Below are positions 32,165-34,666 of a stretch of DNA of 34,666 nucleotides, one piece after another (positions within the stretch are counted from its first letter, which is position 1; every line of letters begins with the position of its first letter). The position numbers and the translations under genes were made by a program. The stretch covers positions 1 through 34,666 of the forward strand of contig JABFYH010000106.1 of NCBI GenBank assembly GCA_013361335.1, read 5' to 3'. The notes beneath the pieces were generated by a model that did not search any database, had not been told where the DNA came from, and saw nothing but the letters and a program-made list of their open reading frames with translations. This DNA is from Gemmatimonadaceae bacterium. Lineage in GTDB: Bacteria; Gemmatimonadota; Gemmatimonadetes; Gemmatimonadales; Gemmatimonadaceae.

Positions 32165-33229
32165 GTGCCTCCTCGACGACGACGGCGGATCGACCCGGCC
32201 CTGTTCGATCTGCCCGTGGATCGGATCCGCGCCGGCGAGTACAGCGACGTCTATTTCAACCGCGCCCGGGCGGCACTGCACGCCGAGGGGAGGCAGGCGC
32301 GCGTCACCTGGCAGGTGTCGGCGAAGCGGGGCGGCTGGCTCGGTGGCATCGACGAGGCCGTGGCGCTGTTCAAGCTCTGCAGCGACGACTTCAGCGCCCT
32401 CGAGATCCACGCGTTGTACGAGGGCGACCGCGTCGAGCCGTGGGACACCGTGCTCGCGGTGGAGGGGGACTACGCCAGCTTCGCGCACCTCGAGACCCTC
32501 GTGCTGGGCTCGCTCGCGCGCCGGACGCGCATCTGCACGAACGTGCGCACGCTGGTGGATGCGGCGCGCCCGAAGCCGATCTACTACTTCGGCGCGCGGA
32601 GCGATCATGCGCGGCTCCAGCCGGGCGACGGGCTCAGCGCGCATGTCGGCGGCGCCGCCAGCGTCTCGACCGATGCGCAGGGGACGCTGACCGGGAAGAA
32701 GGGGGTGGGCACGGTGCCGCACGCCCTCATCGCGGCCTACGGGGGCGATACGGTCGCCGCGGCGCTCGCCGTGTCGAAGGTGCTTGCCCCCGAGGTGCCG
32801 CTGATCGCGCTCGTGGACTACGAGAACGACTCGGTGGCGACGAGCCTGGCGGTGGCGCGCGCGCTCGAGGGGCGGCTCTGGGGGGTGCGGCTCGACACCG
32901 CGGAGTTCATGGTCGACCGGTCGGTGCTGCCGCATCTGGGGACCTTCAAGCCGACGGGAGTGAACCCGGTGCTGGTGTGGAACGTCCGGAACGCGCTCGA
33001 TACGGAAGGGTTCGGCGAGGTGAAGATCGTGGCGTCGGGGGGATTCGACGTGGCGCGCGTGCGCGCGTTCGAGGAGGAGGGGGTACCGGTGGACGCGTAC
33101 GGCGTCGGGGCGAGCGTGCAGGAGGGCCGGTGGGACTTCACGGCGGACGTCGTGCGGCTGGATGGGGCGCCGCAGGGGAAGGCGGGCCGGGAGTACCGGG
33201 CGAACCCGAAGCTGGAGCGGGTGAAATAG
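32165..33229 (+). CDS. pncB: Nicotinate phosphoribosyltransferase, archaeal-type
   Basis: The 354-aa protein starts at a GTG 4 nt after the aspartase stop. It makes nicotinate mononucleotide from nicotinate and PRPP (with ATP), the committed step of the Preiss-Handler NAD salvage route. Family features include GEYSDVYFNRARA near the start, LETLVLGSLARRTRICTN, FGARSDHARLQPGD, HVGGAASVST, VGTVPHALIAAYGGD, VRLDTAEF, KIVASGGFD and YGVGASV. The form is the shorter one related to Thermoplasma NAPRTase rather than E. coli PncB. All strands of the barrel are present, so it appears intact. Co-transcription with the sensor-aspartase links aspartate breakdown to NAD salvage. Confidence 0.93.
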   Translation: MPPRRRRRIDPALFDLPVDRIRAGEYSDVYFNRARAALHAEGRQARVTWQVSAKRGGWLGGIDEAVALFKLCSDDFSALEIHALYEGDRVEPWDTVLAVEGDYASFAHLETLVLGSLARRTRICTNVRTLVDAARPKPIYYFGARSDHARLQPGDGLSAHVGGAASVSTDAQGTLTGKKGVGTVPHALIAAYGGDTVAAALAVSKVLAPEVPLIALVDYENDSVATSLAVARALEGRLWGVRLDTAEFMVDRSVLPHLGTFKPTGVNPVLVWNVRNALDTEGFGEVKIVASGGFDVARVRAFEEEGVPVDAYGVGASVQEGRWDFTADVVRLDGAPQGKAGREYRANPKLERVK

Positions 33230-33231
33230 GT

Positions 33232-33326
33232 GAACCGTGAACGGTGAACCGTTACGCCGGCGCTCGGGGTGCAGTCTGATATCCGAAGCGCAGCGGCCAC
33301 GGTTCACGGTTCACGATTCACGGTTA
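33232..33326. repeat. Inverted array of 7-nt units (locus C)
   Basis: Units gaaccgt, gaacggt and gaaccgt (33232-33252) face acggttc twice, acgattc and acggtta (33299-33326) across a 46-nt spacer. Bases 33230-33242 and 33302-33314 form a perfect 13-bp inverted repeat. The array starts 2 nt after the pncB stop and ends 11 nt before the next ATG. Confidence 0.85.
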
Positions 33327-33337
33327 CGGGGGTTCGG

Positions 33338-33712
33338 ATGGCAGCCGGTCCCAAGCTCGACGGCGCGGGCGTGCAGAAGATGAAGACGATCGACGAAGCG
33401 CTGACGCAGACGCAGCGGCTGCATGGGGTCGTCGAGCACTATGGGCTCGCGCTCAAGCGCAAACAGCCGACGAACCTGTTCGGGATGCAGATCAAGCGCG
33501 CCCTCACGCCGCTGGTGGGGCTGCTCAAGCCGCAGTTCGGGCTGATCGCCGATCAGGTGGCGGCGATGAATCTCGTCGCGGGGCGCGGCGGGAGCGAGGA
33601 GGCCAAGCTGCGCAGCCTCCGCGAGGGGGTCGGCGCGCTCAAGCAGGCGCTCGAGATCGCGGCCGTCCGTGTGAAGGACAATCACACGGTGAAGGAAGAG
33701 GCGGACGCATAG
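33338..33712 (+). CDS. Small helical protein of unknown function
   Basis: The 124-aa, basic and largely helical protein has no cysteines, signal peptide or membrane helix. Visible stretches are ALTQTQRLHGVVEHYGLAL, a hydrophobic ALTPLVGLLKPQFGLIADQV and the charged helix KLRSLREGVGALKQALEIA. The ATG at 33338 follows a heptamer repeat array; GGGGG at 33328-33332 may serve as the ribosome site. No family recognised. Codon use matches the neighbourhood and the third positions are GC-rich, supporting expression. Confidence 0.6.
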   Translation: MAAGPKLDGAGVQKMKTIDEALTQTQRLHGVVEHYGLALKRKQPTNLFGMQIKRALTPLVGLLKPQFGLIADQVAAMNLVAGRGGSEEAKLRSLREGVGALKQALEIAAVRVKDNHTVKEEADA

Positions 33713-33765
33713 CGCTGCGGCGCGTGGTGTGGGGAAAACCACCACAATCGTGCGCGTAGCTGTGT

Positions 33766-33841
33766 GCGCGCGTGGGGTTTGCGTTGCTTTCACCCATGGC
33801 GGCCGGTACTTTTCCGGCGTTGCCGTACCACCCACGCGCGC
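33766..33841. promoter_or_regulatory. Inverted repeat in the leader of the cytochrome oxidase gene
   Basis: The arms gcgcgcgtggg (33766-33776) and cccacgcgcgc (33831-33841) are perfectly complementary over 11 bp. They enclose 54 nt that include tactttt (33808-33814), a possible -10. They lie 55 nt before the start of the oxidase gene. They could be an operator pair or a transcript structure. Confidence 0.4.
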
Positions 33842-33895
33842 GACGCTCCCAGGGCGGAGCCGCGTCTCCCGAACCAGCCGGAACAAGGACTCCGC

Positions 33896-34666
33896 ATGCC
33901 CGTGCCCACCCGACTGCGCCGGTCCCTCGCGGCCGCGCTGCCGGCCCTTCTCGCGGTCGTCTTCACGGCCTGCAGCGCAGTAGGCTACCCGAACTCCATC
34001 TTCACGCGCCACACGGAGTTCAACCGAGAGATCGGCAGTCTGTTCGACATTCTGATCTGGCTGGGGACGATCGTCTTCATCTTCGTCGAAGCGATCCTCC
34101 TCTACACGATCTGGCGCTATCGACGGCGCAGCGATCAGGATCGGCCCGAGCACGTGCACGGGAACACGACGCTCGAGATCCTGTGGACCGCCATCCCGGC
34201 GCTCATCCTCGCCTTCATCGCCGTGCCGACGGTGCGCACGATCTTCCGGACCCAGGCGGCGGCGTCGGCCGACGCGCTCCAGGTCGAGGTGATCGGGCAC
34301 CAGTGGTGGTGGGAGTTCCGGTACCCGCAGTACAAGATCACGACGGCGAACGAGCTGTATCTGCCGGTGGGGCGGAAGGTGAACTTCACGCTGAAGAGCA
34401 ACGACGTCCTCCATTCGTTCTGGATCCCGCAGCTCGGCGGCAAGCGCGACCTCATCACCAACCACCCGAACTACCTCTGGTTCACCCCCGATTCGGTGGG
34501 CGAGCAGGCGTGGAACGGCATGTGTGTGGAGTATTGCGGCTCGTCGCACGCGAACATGCGGTTCAAGACCTTCACGGTGACGCCGGCGAACTTCGAGTCG
34601 TGGGCGGCGCATCAGGCGTCGCCGGCGGCGTTCGGCGCCAGCGCGCCCGCGGGGGCGGCCGGCACG
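33896..34666 (+). CDS. coxB: Cytochrome c oxidase subunit II (3' end outside window)
   Basis: The first 257 codons are in the window and remain open at the end. The N-terminus is a lipoprotein-type signal (LLAVVFTACSAVG, Cys26). Two membrane helices follow at ~49-73 and ~93-115, and then the periplasmic cupredoxin domain. The binuclear CuA ligands are complete: His173 (LHSFWIP), Cys210, Glu212, Cys214, His218 and Met221 (CVEYCGSSHANM). Aromatic residues for electron entry (HQWWWEF) are also present. The protein accepts electrons from cytochrome c and passes them to subunit I. After residue 240 the sequence turns Ala/Pro/Gly-rich, typical of a linker to a fused cytochrome c domain. It is probably the first gene of an oxidase operon. 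Confidence 0.95.
   Translation, partial: MPVPTRLRRSLAAALPALLAVVFTACSAVGYPNSIFTRHTEFNREIGSLFDILIWLGTIVFIFVEAILLYTIWRYRRRSDQDRPEHVHGNTTLEILWTAIPALILAFIAVPTVRTIFRTQAAASADALQVEVIGHQWWWEFRYPQYKITTANELYLPVGRKVNFTLKSNDVLHSFWIPQLGGKRDLITNHPNYLWFTPDSVGEQAWNGMCVEYCGSSHANMRFKTFTVTPANFESWAAHQASPAAFGASAPAGAAGT

Overview
The window is about 34.7 kb of GC-rich (roughly two-thirds G+C) chromosomal DNA, densely coding on both strands. The lineage is inferred to be Gemmatimonadota or a close relative. The basis is GC-rich coding with many lipoproteins, a large modular lipoprotein with carboxypeptidase-regulatory-like repeats, a PadR regulator with a tatatcg-type operator, an archaeal-type nicotinate phosphoribosyltransferase, and promoter-like TAnnTT hexamers placed right next to start codons. 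No 16S gene or tRNA is present to confirm this. I see no phage, insertion sequence, CRISPR array, tRNA or rRNA.

Layout. 1-3240: a frameshifted amidohydrolase tail, a small membrane protein with a cobalamin-binding-type protein, a half-size TauE/SafE protein on the opposite strand, and an M42 aminopeptidase. 3242-7204: a HEAT-repeat protein (minus) diverging from an M28 peptidase-PDZ lipoprotein, then a histone-deacetylase-fold protein. 7434-10253: a 939-residue modular lipoprotein closed by a clear terminator. 10346-15367: an alpha/beta hydrolase, an unknown protein, a DNA-repair pair (PolX-PHP overlapping endonuclease III), a lipoprotein with a TonB-C-like fold, a cyclophilin and a 54-residue membrane protein. 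15377-16934: a predicted ATPase (minus) and an HD-domain protein. 17010-18348: a compact operon of ECF sigma factor, membrane protein (putative anti-sigma) and Spy/CpxP-like protein, facing a remnant TonB C-terminal domain. 18788-22088: CsbD stress protein, PadR regulator with its operator, and the Kup potassium transporter. 22151-25145: a double-PDZ secreted protein, a ferritin-like/VIT metal transporter and a small outer-membrane protein. 25253-30141: leucyl-tRNA synthetase divergent from an orphan chemoreceptor. 30241-33229: an aspartase fused to an N-terminal cyclic-nucleotide-binding-like domain, followed 4 nt later by nicotinate phosphoribosyltransferase. 33338-34666: a small unknown protein, then cytochrome c oxidase subunit II, which runs off the end.

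Most notable signals. (1) The sensor-domain/aspartase fusion, whose sensor lacks the usual phosphate-binding Arg, and its apparent operon with NAD salvage. (2) A family of intergenic inverted arrays of 7-nt units (gaaccgt facing acggttc) at three loci, plus an analogous 8-nt family (gctcatcc) at two loci. (3) The repair pair PolX-endonuclease III, with a 15-nt tandem repeat encoding a Lys/Pro-rich N-terminus for the latter. (4) A PadR operator that abuts the padR ribosome binding site. (5) Four genes with -10-like hexamers only 5-9 nt before the ATG, suggesting leaderless transcripts.
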